NCBI GenBank assembly: GCA_964247055.1
Contig: OZ176054.1
Coordinates: forward strand, 2,046,001 to 2,110,000
Source of the DNA: Paragordius varius
Lineage: Eukaryota; Nematomorpha
DNA length: 64,000 nucleotides
Direction: 5' to 3'
Shown: piece after piece, positions 48,911 to 61,519 of the stretch
Position numbering within the stretch: the first letter of the stretch is position 1
Layout of the letters: every line of letters begins with the position of its first letter
Program-made: the position numbers and the translations under genes
Notes under the pieces: model-generated
The model's database searches: none
What the model was told of the DNA's origin: nothing
Seen by the model: only the letters and a program-made list of their open reading frames with translations

Positions 48911-49339
48911 AATATGGAAATCGCAGGCTTATTGCTGAATCAGTAAAGCAACATCTATTTTTCTAGTTAATATTATATATCAATAACAAATACACAATAT
49001 TATATCGATAAAATTGCATTGCTGTGCTAGCATAAAAACATTTCTATCTAAATCGACGATAATTTATTACCGGATATGTATCGATAAAACAAACATACCC
49101 ATTTTTTTTGTTTTTAGTGTTTGACGTATATACGCTGCCCTTAAATAAACATTACATAATATGGATTGATTGAGTAAGTAAATATATTTATTTACCAAAT
49201 TTATGTTGGTTACAAAATAAAATGCATATATATGTGAATAAAATTTAAAAAGCCATCATAACATTTTTAATATTTCGCTAAATTAAATTAGTGGGGTTAT
49301 CTTTAAAATCGTTTTCATAATTATTATAAAAAAATAGCT
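48911..49339. other. Upstream region of the Cys-rich gene
   Basis: AT-rich with no recognisable element; presumably promoter of the gene starting at 49340. Confidence 0.4.
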
Positions 49340-50125
49340 ATGAAACCACATCGTCGAATGTGTTTAATATTCTCCATTTGTCTTATCGGATTATTACTGG
49401 TAAAATATTTTTGTTTTTTCACATTAACTTTTAAAACGATTTTTTGGTTGTATAACCAAATTGGATTCGATTTTCCAGTTTACACGGTTTCAGAACCGGT
49501 TTTTGAAATGAAACTAAAATATTTCCCAATATTTTTATACTTTTACCATTTTTCGGAAATTTATTTTAGATTATAATTAACGTAGGTTTATCTCAATAAT
49601 GGAGGATTTATATTTATATTTTTACAATAATAATCAATCGTTCCTTAATATAGATAATGTATACTAAATCATTGACAATCCCCAAATACAACGAAGAAAA
49701 TTTAGAATTTAAGACGATTTACCCCCGGCATAAAGGAGCGATGAAGCCCAAGGTATAAATACTATTCTCTCTCTCACTTGTTTTAAGGTGATAAATTATA
49801 AAAAATATATTTTCTTAAACAAACTTGTGTTATAATTTAGATTGAAAAAAATCTCCCATTCGACTGTTCAAACAATACTGCATCTACCCCATCAAAGGTA
49901 ACTTATCCATGTCAACCTTGTGATATTACAACGTGTGATGATTTCCACAAAGATAAACGAAATGCCGAAAATCGGGCCAATCCAAATATAATTAGGTGTT
50001 ACCCTTATCTCTGCAATGGTCAATGCAAAGCCATTTACTTAAATTCTGAGAATAAGTTCTTATCGTGTACTAAAACGTATGCTCTTACTGAACAAGAATT
50101 TAAAGACTTAATGAATATAAATTAA
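49340..50125 (+). CDS. Small secreted cysteine-rich protein, unknown family
   Basis: Three exons in phase 0: 49340-49399, 49654-49752 and 49841-50125, total 147 residues. Exon 1 is a signal peptide or anchor (MKPHRRMCLIFSICLIGLLL). Exon 2 is basic and polar (TIPKYNEENLEFKTIYPRHK). Exon 3 has eight cysteines: DCSNN, YPCQPC, TTCDDF, RCYPYLCNGQC and LSC. I do not recognise the spacing; it is not an EGF or thyroglobulin domain. An open frame running on past exon 1 to 49576 reads intron. Splice sites are CTG|GTAAAA, ATATAG|ATA, AAG|GTATAA and TTTAG|ATT. Confidence 0.65.
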
Positions 50126-52252
50126 GCAAATTTTATTTGATACATTTTTTAGCATTATATATATAATAATATATAATTTTACAGTATCTGCGTTTACTAT
50201 TTTTCATATAGCATACAATAAATTATATAATGTAGATAATCTTATTTTTTATGACGAGTCGTGTTTATGGATGTTGTAAAAAAATAGATTATAAAAATTA
50301 AGATGAGCATTCGAATTTTCCACCAGTAAATATATGTTGCCCTTTAATAAATAATATTTAAAATTATCTATTTTTTAAAAAGATGGATTTACATTATAGG
50401 TAATGGAAGAAAGCCTCAAAGAACAGAGGTTTAAAATTGATGATTGTTTAGATTTTAATTTTTGCATCAAGGGCCTTTTGTTGTTGGTATGGCCGATTTG
50501 TATTTTAGCGGCTAAAACTTAAAACGATACACTCAAAGCTATAAAAATACCTAGTCCTATGTCAGCTCAGACTCCACCATGCGTCTGAAGCCATTAATAT
50601 ATTTAATTTTACCAAAGCTAAAGCGTATAAATTACTAATATAAAATTTAAATTACTCTAGTTGATTAAGTGTCTTGGCAGAATATTTATATTTGGAAATT
50701 GCGAGCGATTCCATTTAGGCGACAAATGAAATTGCTGATTAAAATGAAAGTACATTTGCATATTAACATCAAATATGCTTATTTATTTTAATATAGCATT
50801 AATCTCCTACAAAATAACTCTTTCTTTGCGAATATTTATAAGAAGCTGTATTCGCCAATCTTACGTCGCCTTCAAAGGCTTATAAAACAATAGGTTATTC
50901 TAAAATAGCAATTATGTAACTATTAATTTAAAATCATAACTGTCGCAACAATCCGGTTATGCTCGTGACTGTGACATTTTAAAAAATAACTTCTATAAGA
51001 TTCATACATAAGCAGTCAGACGGTTTTTTTACCGGTCAAAAACCAATACTATGTGACAATAGTGTTAAGCAAAACAAAATTCAGGGTATAGTAATTGGTG
51101 TAAATATTATTGTTATTTATGAACCTATTTATGTTTATATAGATGGATTGATGAATTTTCGCATTTTAATATAAACTAAAAATTCATTATGGCTTTAAAT
51201 ATGTTAGAAATCAAAATAATAAATTAGATTTCTTAAAATGATAAAATTAAATAACACGATATTTCGCCTTTTTTTCACACTTTATTAAGTGAAAGTCAAA
51301 GTTTCGGCTTATAAGGTTGTTTGTATAGTAATTGTTTACTTATGGTTATAATACTGAAAACCAGATCGAAGGTATCTATAAACCATGTTTGTTCAGTGTG
51401 GAGCTGTTAATCTATACTTCTAGAGCTTCGCGTATTTGTCGTTTGCTATTACTGATTTTAGCTTTTATCTATGATTTTATGTCCAGTATAAATTATGTGT
51501 TTCGCAAGTCCTGAATTAAGCTTGCTGTTTTTTAGGAATAATTTATATGCTGATAATATAGTTTTAACTGCTTTTCCAGATTTACTCTTCTAAGACTCGT
51601 TATATCAACATATAGCTTTGAATACACTTGAGTTACTGTGACTGAAAATATGTAGAGATGATATATTGATTAGATAATTCAAACGTTTGCAGTATAATGT
51701 GAAAACCGAAAATCTTTACGAAATGTTGATGAATTCTGATTATGTTTTATATGAAAAAATAGACAATTTTATTTAAATTCTTTTCTAATTTAGCCTTAAA
51801 ACGATAATATATCGAAAAAAACTGGTCAAAAAAAATTGCTCAAAATATATAATTTATTTATTTTCAATTATCAAACAAATTTTCATTAAAAAGTTGTACA
51901 TCATACTTCTAAACAAGGCTTAATTTTACTGTGTATGCCAAGCTTAGCCGTACTAAGTTGATAGAAAGGGCTGAACCTTAGTTACCGTCCATATGGATAT
52001 ACAGGTTGCGAATAAATTGTTTTAAATATAACATTTATTTTATAGACATAGTTTCAATGTAGGTATGAATACCTATTTACCATTGATAATATAACATAAC
52101 ATATCAGAGTAAGAAAGATTAATTCAGACAATATTCGACAAATAATTTAAGGGATAAGACAGTTCGCACCTTTCTTAATACATATATAAATCAAAAAAAA
52201 TAAGGATGTATATTGTATACATTATTTATTATAAGCCTTTATACAATTAGAT
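50126..52252. other. Non-coding region before the histone cluster
   Basis: 2.1 kb AT-rich. An open frame at 51332-51514 has no family resemblance. No RNA gene found by eye. Confidence 0.5.
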
Positions 52253-52268
52253 GGCCCTAAAAAGGGCC
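52253..52268 (-). terminator. Histone 3' stem-loop of H4 copy 1
   Basis: On the minus strand GGCCCT-TTTT-AGGGCC, a 6-bp stem and 4-base loop, 80 bp after the H4 stop. This is the SLBP-binding 3' end signal of replication-dependent histone mRNAs. CCCCAAA flanks it. Confidence 0.95.
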
Positions 52269-52348
52269 TTTGGGGTAAGTAATCGTATAAATTAATACGA
52301 TGTATATATTTGATAAGTTTATATACAGTTGCAAAACTGAATCCGGAT

Positions 52349-52974
<626 letters not shown>

Positions 52975-53340
52975 ATGCCACCTAAACCAGCAGGAAAAGC
53001 CGTCAAGAAGACACACAAACCTAAAGTAGCCAAGGGAGATCACAAGAAAAGGAAATCAAGAAAGGAATCCTATGGAATCTACATTTACAAAGTTTTGAAG
53101 CAAGTTCATCCCGACACTGGTATCTCCAGCAAAGCCATGTCCATCATGAATTCTTTCGTCAATGATTTGTTTGAACGTATTGCTGCTGAAGCTTCTCGTC
53201 TCGCTCACTACAACAAACGATCAACCATCTCTAGTCGGGAAATCCAAACAGCTGTCCGTCTCTTGTTACCTGGGGAATTAGCTAAACACGCCGTTTCTGA
53301 AGGTACAAAGGCCGTCACCAAATACACCAGCTCCAAATAA
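52975..53340 (+). CDS. Histone H2B, copy 1
   Basis: 121 residues, intronless. Lys-rich tail [20 protein letters not shown], then the conserved fold: [39 protein letters not shown], and ending [10 protein letters not shown]. Two small departures from most animals: Gly in ESYGIYIY and Leu in NDLFERI. The protein is identical to the copy at 62901. Confidence 0.99.
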   Translation: MPPKPAGKAVKKTHKPKVAKGDHKKRKSRKESYGIYIYKVLKQVHPDTGISSKAMSIMNSFVNDLFERIAAEASRLAHYNKRSTISSREIQTAVRLLLPGELAKHAVSEGTKAVTKYTSSK

Positions 53341-53404
53341 ATTTTCAAATTATATAGCTTTGTTACTACATTGACGATAATGTCATTATATTAAAACACC
53401 CAAC

Positions 53405-53420
53405 AGCCCTTTTTAGGGCT
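53405..53420 (+). terminator. Histone 3' stem-loop of H2B copy 1
   Basis: AGCCCT-TTTT-AGGGCT, 65 bp after the stop. 6-bp stem and 4-base loop. Confidence 0.95.
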
Positions 53421-53854
53421 ACCTATATCACTCAATAAATTCTCATTACTTACCTAATAGTCATTATTTATATTATATATTTTTTTATCTAAGTGTCACA
53501 AAATATGTATCATAACTAAGGTGACCAGACGTCCCGCTTTTGGCGGGACAGTCCCGCTTTTTCACACTTTGTCCCGCCTCCCGCTACGTTTTAAAATGTC
53601 CCGCTTTTTCACGATTATATAAAAAAAAATTTTTTAATACAAATAAATTTTTTTTATCCGTTTAAATTTTAAATTAAAATTTTTTATTTTAAAAATATTT
53701 ATTTTTTTTTCGAATTTATATCATATGATTATACACTTTGCTTCCTACTACTACTATCGTCATTATCAAAAGCCAAGTTAATACCACAAATCGGTACCTT
53801 ACACGTTTATTCTAGAAAATTAAGGTAATATAATATTTATTATACTAATTAAAT

Positions 53855-55564
53855 ATGAGCACAAAAAGAGGTAAATTCAACGATGAATTAATGAAAGATT
53901 TTCCTTTAGCAAAAAAACGAAGAATGAATCATTTGTTAAATGTCTTATATGCGAGAATTCACCCTAGCACATGGAAGCATGATACTACAAAGCATATGGA
54001 AACACAGAAACATAAAAACGTTTAGATATGGCGGCATCATCTTACAAAATGAGCGATTTTTTTCGAAAAACCGCATTTGGAGTCTTTTTACGCCGTTAAT
54101 CACAATCATTCCTTTGGATCTATGGACTGTACCCCACAGGTTATTCGCACATTATTCCATAAAAAATTTACATGTGCCCGTACAAAGGCCAAAGCCATTG
54201 TGTGCAATGTCCTTTCGCCACATGCATTTTCTGAAATACAAAAAGATTTGTTGAAAATTAATTTCTTATCCCTATACTCTGATGCATCAAATCACCATGA
54301 AGCAAAATTATTTCCCAAAATTTTAGATTTAATTTCTCTACCCGGTAAAAATTCCGAAATAATATTTACTCCAATAATGCATATTCTAGGAAAAATAACT
54401 TAAAAGACAAAATTATCGCATATTGCGCTGACAACACCAATACGAACTTTGGTGGAAAAGCAAGGAGGGGAACAAAAAATACTTTTCATAAATTAACAGA
54501 TAATCTTAATCAAAACATTATTGGCGTTGGGTGTGCAGTGCATATAATACACAACGCTATTCAAACAGCTGCTGATTACCCCTAGATGTGGAAAATGTAG
54601 TTGTTAAAATATATTCCTATTTTTATATATACACGGTACGTGTTGAAACGATTAAAGAATTCTGTGAAAATGCAGAAATATCAAAAAATGCTTGGATATT
54701 GTAAAACTCGTTGGTTAGCCTTTATGCCAGCTATCGAAAGTATTTTAAAAATGTATGATCCTTTAAAAAAATTTTTATCACAGGACAAATGTCCTTTAAC
54801 TTTAAAAAAGTATTTTGAAAGTGATTCTTCAAAAATATGGTTTCTTACATAATCAAGCTTCTCTGTTTCAAAATGTTATTAAATTTATAGAAGGTGACAA
54901 AATTTCGGCAATCGAAGTAGCCAATGAAGTTAGTAACCAAAAATTCCAATGTCAAGAACGGTTAGAAAATAATTTTATACCATTAATCATCCGTAATATA
55001 ATAAATAATTTAGAAAAACAAGGAATAATAAATCGCCAAGATATCCTGTACCATATAAAAATGTTTTATACAAACTGTAAAGATCATTTGGAAGATTGGA
55101 CGACGCAATTCAATAAAATGGATCATTTTCATTGGATAACATTAAAATCAGAATTAATTGGTGCGATGTTCAAAAATCATTTGGTTATATCTGCTCCCAA
55201 AAATTCTCAAAAAGTAATCTCAGAAAATGATCTTTTTTCTGAAGTATCATTAGTTAAAAGATATATTAATAATGAAAAAACTTAAATTATGGACAAAAGA
55301 AAAATATACAGTAGAAAAGAAATGGTTGGAAATATTTCATCATTTTGAAGCCAACTATAATACATACAATAATATTTTTAAAAATTGTGGAATTCGCACT
55401 ATCTTTACCTGGAACCAACGCTGCTACTGAGCGCGTTTTTTTCCACAGTAAATCAGGCGTGGACATTGGAAAAATCAAATTTAAATGTTGAAACTTTAAA
55501 GGCCGTCTTATCTGTCAAATATAATTTGACACCATCTTGTAAAGACTTTTCTAAAATATTTTAA
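53855..55564 (+). pseudogene. hAT transposase remnant
   Basis: Pieces in several frames: N-terminal MSTKRGKFNDELMKDFP, a BED-finger trace (VKCLICENS), CTPQVIRTLFHKKF, FLSLYSDASNHHEAKLFPKI, ADNTNTNFGG, CKTRWLAFMPAIESI, and the C-terminal hAT dimerisation motif LSLPGTNAATERVF followed by SNLNVETLKAVLSVKYNL. Many frameshifts and stops, so it is inactive. The order and motifs fit hAT transposases with an N-terminal BED finger. Confidence 0.88.
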
Positions 55565-55689
55565 AAATGATGAACTCTGCTAAAACGCATTCGCTCAAAA
55601 AAATATACCAATGAATAAAATATTTTCTTATATTTATAAAGTTTTTATGTTAAAAAATAAACAAAATTACTTAAAATAATGGATACGTC

Positions 55690-56345
55690 TTCATAATTTG
55701 TCAAATTATATTTGAACACATAAAATGGTTTTTATTCAACATTTAAATTTGATTTCGTGTCCTTACTTAATTTACTGTGGAAAAACGCGTTCAATAGCAA
55801 TGGTTCAGGTAAAGATAATGCAAATATAATTAAAATATTTTTGTATGGAACATAATTTGTTTAAAAATGATTATTTTAACCATTTCTATCCTACGTATTT
55901 TTTTCTGTTGTCCATAATTTAAGTTTTCATTCAATATATTTATTTAATAATGAAACTTCATAAAAAGTGTCATTGTGCACCGTCTTGTCTTCCAAATAAT
56001 CGTTTCTGTTTGTATAAAACATTTTTATATTCCGGCTATTCATTGAGCCTTGTTTTTCTGGATGTTTTATAATATTGCGATTAGGTAATGGTATAAAATT
56101 ATTTTCTAACCTTTTTTGACTTGGAATTTTGACCTTTGTCCTGCGATAAAAAATAGGATTCTAGGAGATCACATTTTTATAAATATTTCAATCGCTGGCA
56201 AAAGAGCTAACCAACAGTTCTACAATATCCAAGCATTTTAACATCTATATTTTCTACATCCAGGGTTAACAAATCAGTAGCTGTCTGAATAGCGTTGTGT
56301 ATCTGCCAATAATGTTTTAATTAAGATTATTCGCTAAATTGTGAA
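55690..56345 (-). pseudogene. Inverted partial copy of the same hAT transposase
   Basis: On the plus strand ttcaacatttaaatttgatt, then tttactgtggaaaaacgcgt, is the reverse complement of the C-terminal coding region near 55440-55500. gtccataatttaagttttca mirrors 55275-55295, and tctgaatagcgttgtgtatc mirrors the region near 54550. The copy is shortened by internal deletions and diverged from the plus-strand copy. Confidence 0.8.
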
Positions 56346-56646
56346 AATATTTTTTGTGCCGCTTCTTGCATCACCCAGCGCACTTTGTGATGATTTCGTC
56401 TTTATTATTCTTTTCTAGAATATTACAATCACTTCACCCTTTGTTCGTGCATGTAAATTTATTGAATAAGGTACAAACAACCTGTAAGGTACAAATTTTT
56501 TTATTTTTATAATGTATTTGTGTTAAAAATAAATAAATAATACAATAATTTTTTGTATAAAAATTTTCGGTTGTACCCCCCAATGACCCCCCTCTCAGAT
56601 TTGTCCCGCTTTTTCCTTAAAAAAATCTGGTCACCTTAATCATAAC

Positions 56647-56974
56647 ATAAATATGAGTTTTAAAAATCTGAAATTGCAATATTAGTTATATATAAGAATT
56701 ATGTTGTTTGCTTTATTAAATATTCAATGAGCGTTTAATTTTTTGATTTAAATGGTTGCATACCATTAATTATATTTAAAGAAGGGTACTTAAGCAATTA
56801 AATTATTTTTCCTTTTAAACCAAACCTATCTTAAGGGCTAAATACTAAGAGTCATATATCTCATCCTCAACCAATACTTATTACGTGCTGTTTGACATGC
56901 AGAAAAGCACTTTTAAGGCTCCCGTTTTAATATCACTAAGTTAAACTGAAGAAGTGCTGTGAAACATTTTAATT
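56647..56974. other. Spacer between two hAT insertions
   Basis: 328 bp of AT-rich host sequence; nothing recognisable. Confidence 0.5.
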
Positions 56975-57930
56975 AGGGCTTGGAACCGGAACCCGGTTCC
57001 TGGGATTTTAACAAGAACCGATTCTGTTGGGATTGAACCAACGCGGTTTCGGTTGCACTTCCCCCGGAACCACCCCGGTACCGATTCCAAAATTTTAGTA
57101 AGCAACCTGGTTCCGGTTCCAATTGTTCAGGAACACCCGGTTCCATTTTTATAATAATTTTATTTTATTATTTAAACTTGATTGTACCACCACATATTAC
57201 ATATTTAAAACTTTAAACCTAAAACTAAGCACCTAATATTATATTAGCGATACTCTCTGAATTTTGGGCGATTCGGCTGTTCTAAAAAACTAATACACAT
57301 CTAATATATATTACAACGGGGATATTTTTGTTGTTTGACACAACTCTCTAACTCGCTTAAAATTTTTCAATTTTACAAAGGAAATTAAAGAATGATAAAC
57401 AACAGAAAAAGTGTTTTAAAAACATATTTTCATATTACCACAGATAATAGCACATTCCGAACTTGTCAAACAAAAATTAAAGGACCTTACAACTCCAATC
57501 TAGTTAAAAATTTAAATACCCATTAATATCAAAATTTTACTTTGATTTTAAGTATTTAATTAATATCTGATTTTAAATCTAGTTCTAGTTCAACAAAAAT
57601 TAGAATAAAAAAATCTTAACAAACCAAATTATAACTTTTTCCTACTCAATAGAGCTTGTTAGTGCAAATTGTAGACCTTTATCCATTTAATAGGATTCAG
57701 GAATGAAAATGATTATTTTACCAAGAATTAAAGCGCTTAATTATAGACACTTGAAACCCAAGAATTATAATAAACATTTTGTAAGAAAAACATTTAATCA
57801 AAAGTCAGGAACCGAAAATAGAACCGGTTCTAATGTAATGAACCGGTTAAACCGCTAAATATTTAAGGGACCGACTCGGTTTCGGTTCCATTTATTCCGG
57901 AATCACCACGGTTCCGGTTCCACGCCCTGC
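56975..57930. mobile_element. Short non-autonomous hAT-type element
   Basis: The left end is AGGGCTTGGAACCGGAACC and the right end GGTTCCACGCCCTGC. Both ends are packed with GGAACC / GGTTCC / AACCGGTT subterminal repeats. Flanking TTTTAATT (56967-56974 and 57931-57938) is an 8-bp target duplication. 956 bp; no coding capacity. Confidence 0.8.
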
Positions 57931-57938
57931 TTTTAATT

Positions 57939-59382
57939 AATGTTTAAACAAGTAGAAACAATATCGGACAAATTAGCCATAGAAAGATAATTTTATTTGG
58001 AAAGAGCTTGCTATGGATAGTATCTAAATCAAGTGTGTCACAAATTTTGTGTTGGCTGCATTTTCGGATCATATGGGAATCAACAAATATTTTCTATCTC
58101 AAACATAAGACTGTAAAAACTATAATTTTATTTATATATTGTAAACTCTTGTATATTAATCGCGGGCCTCGTATTCAACAAGGATAAAAAAATATCAAAT
58201 TAAATAATTTTGAAGTCTGCATGAATGACCCTTGTAAAGGCAACTTTTTAATATTTTAAACAATATTAATCAAAAGTGGATATTATTTAAAGCGTTGCAT
58301 ATTGTGCTTTTTGTAAAATCTGCAGTGGTGCTAGCTCATTGTTTATCTACATTTATGCATTGATCCCAATATCCTACCAATACAGTTCATGTCAAATTAC
58401 ATTATCCTGATTTTTGCCTCCTTTTTGGAATAATAGCAAGCATAAACCGTTTTTCGCACTTGTTCGGACCCTCGACCAATTATACATATTTCGAATGTTT
58501 GAATTTTATAACGAATAAGGTTTGCCTATTAAATTGCAGAGTTAATCATGAAGATCAATAAAAACATAATTGACTACCTATGCTATGGCAGGCGTCGCAG
58601 TTAGTCGCCATGATTATAAGTGAATCGAAAGTTTGCGAAATATTGCTTCATGTCTGTGGAACACTAACCCTTGTTCATAAATTAAAAAAGCTCAAATAAT
58701 TTCCTTTTCTAAAAACCCCTAATACTAATATGTTAATGATCTCATTAGCTTTACAAATCTAATTATATTTAGGGATACGGATTTAGTAAAGCGGCTAAAC
58801 ACACCCTGATTTATAAAAATGACTCTGATACAGTCGTCACGAAAAAAACCTTTTTTAAAATTAAACAAAATTACGTATTTTAGAGAAAACTTAACAAAAA
58901 AGAGGAATTTGGCTCTACTATTTTAAACAGAAGAAAATTGCTGTTTGGCTCATATAAAAGATGTAAATGGAGTATGTATGATTTATTCATACTTGTTCAT
59001 AGCGTATTCTAAAAAACCAGAAGTTGTATGTGGAAAAATTATTTTATATATTACAAAAGGGCCATATATCATTAATAAAGAGAGATCAGTTAAGAAAAGG
59101 ACACGGAAAAGCGTTTAGGCAGAAAATAATTTTAGGTGTGTCCAACACGCTTTTATTGATATACAAAGGTGCTCTAAAAATCTTAAAAAATTGAATGTCA
59201 ACAAAAATTTACGATCATTTAAAAGATATAATCCAAAATTGGGTACGAGATAAATATAACAAAAGAAATTATCAAAGGAACCGGGAAGATTTTTTTCAAA
59301 CTAATTAGGATTATAAAATTGACAAAAGATAGAATATGAATAATTTATTAACTAATATATCAAAATACAGTTGCGTTTAGGT
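57939..59382. other. Non-coding spacer before H2A
   Basis: AT-rich, 1.4 kb, no exon or element identified. Confidence 0.5.
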
Positions 59383-59398
59383 GGCCCTAAAAAGGGCC
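59383..59398 (-). terminator. Histone 3' stem-loop of H2A
   Basis: Minus strand GGCCCT-TTTT-AGGGCC, 64 bp after the H2A stop, flanked by CCCAAA. Confidence 0.95.
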
Positions 59399-59462
59399 TT
59401 TGGGTTATTAACATGTATATGATTTACATGAATATAAAATACATTCCACGTTGTTCGAATAC

Positions 59463-59837
59463 TTATTGGCTAGTTTCCGACTTCTTTGGCAAAAGAATAG
59501 CTTGAATGTTGGGGAGAACACCACCTTGAGCTATGGTAACTCCAGATAGCAATTTGTTCAATTCTTCATCGTTGCGGATGGCTAGTTGAAGATGTCTTGG
59601 GATGATACGAGTCTTCTTGTTGTCACGTGCAGCGTTTCCAGCCAATTCAAGAACTTCAGCGGCTAGGTATTCCATCACGGCGGCCAAATAAACTGGGGCT
59701 CCTCCACCAATGCGGCTTGCATAATTTCCATTTCGGAGTAAACGGTGAATACGACCAACTGGGAATTGAAGTCCGGCACGATTTGATCTGCTTTTTGCCT
59801 TTCCCTTTATTTTTCCACCTTTGCCACGGCCAGTCAT
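59463..59837 (-). CDS. Histone H2A
   Basis: 124 residues, intronless: [39 protein letters not shown], the acidic-patch region [32 protein letters not shown], and the tail [10 protein letters not shown]. No SQ(E/D)phi motif of H2AX and no H2A.Z features, so a canonical replication-type H2A. It has its own promoter and no divergent partner in the window. Confidence 0.99.
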   Translation of the reverse strand: MTGRGKGGKIKGKAKSRSNRAGLQFPVGRIHRLLRNGNYASRIGGGAPVYLAAVMEYLAAEVLELAGNAARDNKKTRIIPRHLQLAIRNDEELNKLLSGVTIAQGGVLPNIQAILLPKKSETSQ

Positions 59838-59990
59838 ATTTAAATAATATTAAATTAAAGAGAAGTATAAAAACGTGAAATAATGTAAATGATTATGTTA
59901 AGGTTTATATAGCAAATATATATGCGCGCAAACAATTAACCAATCAACAATAAGTATATATTTGCGCCTTTAAAATGTGTCTTGTTTGTT
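59838..59990 (-). promoter_or_regulatory. H2A promoter
   Basis: Minus-strand TATATAAAC (59911-59903), a CCAAT box (aaccaatcaac near 59937-59948) and tttgcgcctttaaa (about 59962-59975), the same motif set as in the H4/H2B promoters. Confidence 0.75.
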
Positions 59991-60539
59991 TTTTATTATA
60001 TTCATTTTAATAAATATTTATAAAGTAGATTTTAAAAATAATTTTATCAAATCATGCGCAGAAATTCGAACCAGCTTTCTTAAAAAAGTGCTAATAGCAT
60101 TACTAAATAAATTAATAATTTACATATTTATAAAGTTATTGTATTAACGCGTCTACAAGCGCTGGTAGCAGGCAAGAATCATCTCGAAGAATGGCAATGA
60201 ATTTTGGCCGGTTATAATGAGTTGCTTAGAGAGCCGTTTAATTATAAATTATTATTTTATTAATTTTAGTAGATTTATCAGTTTAAAAATACCGTTTTAA
60301 AATGTAAAAAACTGTTGTTAAGTTATAAAGTCAGCATTTTTACCGGTAAATTAAAGCATTCAAACTATTATATAGGTTGATTTTGTAAAAATCTTTAAAT
60401 ATTTACATCCTCTTTTTACAAAAAGATATATCACTTTTTTTCCGCACAAACAAAATCATTTGCACTTTTATGCAGGAAGGAACTCTAAACCAACAGCTCG
60501 CGCTGACCTCTTTTTTGCTGTTTAAAATTTATATTCACA
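59991..60539. other. Spacer upstream of H2A
   Basis: AT-rich. No histone gene is present where a divergent partner of H2A would be expected. Confidence 0.55.
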
Positions 60540-61519
60540 TGACTCAAATGGCTTTGGCAACCGGTGATATATTTTTATTTTGGTATCTGGTTGTCCATTT
60601 AGGGGACAACAGCAAACGCAAATGAAATAAGTTATTGTCCAAACCTTCTGGATGGATGTACTGGTATAGTCGAGGTGGACTTTTTTGTAGATTGCGATTT
60701 ATAAGTTTTAATGCTGAGTTCTGCCAGGATTGCATCGGTTTCTTTTAGAATATTGTCCATCCACCTTATTCTTATCCGCCCCCTTTTGCGTGTATCGATA
60801 TCCCCAGACTTTTCCAAAGAGTTAGATCTTATAATGCAGGCAAAGTAGGAAAATTTGGTATTGATAGACATTTAAGCAATGGCATATTAATTATTTAATC
60901 TAAAATTGTGGTTAGTCATTTTGTTTTTTCATTTTATTTGCAGAAATTTTAACGTCTTTCAGAGTTCGAAATTTATCCGTTCGTCATATTTTCCAACATC
61001 CACACCCACAGAGAAAAGTTAGAAAAATGATTGCATTTGTAAGCCTAAATTTTTTAGCTGACATCCTGGGATGCCCAAATTTTATAATTATTAATTGCGG
61101 CCATTTTTCCTATAGCTATTCTACCTTAAAATAGGGAATTATTATCGTCACGTATTAAAGTCCCGAGATATGTGAAGTTTTTGACCATTTCGATATAATG
61201 TCCGTTAACAGTTACTGTTAACAATTTTCAGGTTAATTTGCAATATTTGCGTGTAAAAGATTAATGCATAGCCCACAAAATGGTGCAATAGCGATAATGA
61301 GCTTAGGTTGTCTGCGAAGATAACTGTGTCGTCTGCATAATAAATATAAATTACATCATAACCTCCGACGTGTATGTCGAAGATATCGGGTAAGTTTTTC
61401 ATTATGCATTTAATAGAGAGAACGCACATAACCATAACAATGGTTTTTAGTGATTTTAAAAAATCCCATACATTATTTATATTGTTGAGACTGTTTTGAT
61501 AAATAAGTATTTTAACCAT
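60540..61519 (-). mobile_element. RTE-like LINE fragment, decayed
   Basis: The minus strand carries reverse-transcriptase remains (YYADDTVIFADNLSSLSLL at about 61270-61340) and a C-terminal block (YFACIIRSNSLEKSG, RKRGRIRIRWMDNILKET at about 60730-60850). Frames are broken and the 5' part is missing. Related to the fragment at 23890-24260 and distinct from the RTE at 34.9-37.8 kb. Confidence 0.75.

Larger units (their letters stand above)
53517..56638 (+). mobile_element. hAT transposon with decayed BED-type transposase
   Basis: Terminal inverted repeats TAAGGTGACCAGA and TCTGGTCACCTTA, flanked by a perfect 8-bp target duplication ATCATAAC (53509-53516 and 56639-56646). Subterminal TCCCGCTTTT repeats at the left end and GTCCCGC at the right. 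3122 bp. It inserted between H2B copy 1 and H2A. The interior holds a plus-strand transposase remnant and, after about 55690, an inverted partial copy of the same gene. Confidence 0.92.

Noticed and set aside
60060-60085. TTCGAACC resembling a tRNA T-loop
   Set aside because: No acceptor stem, D-arm or anticodon arm could be formed around it.
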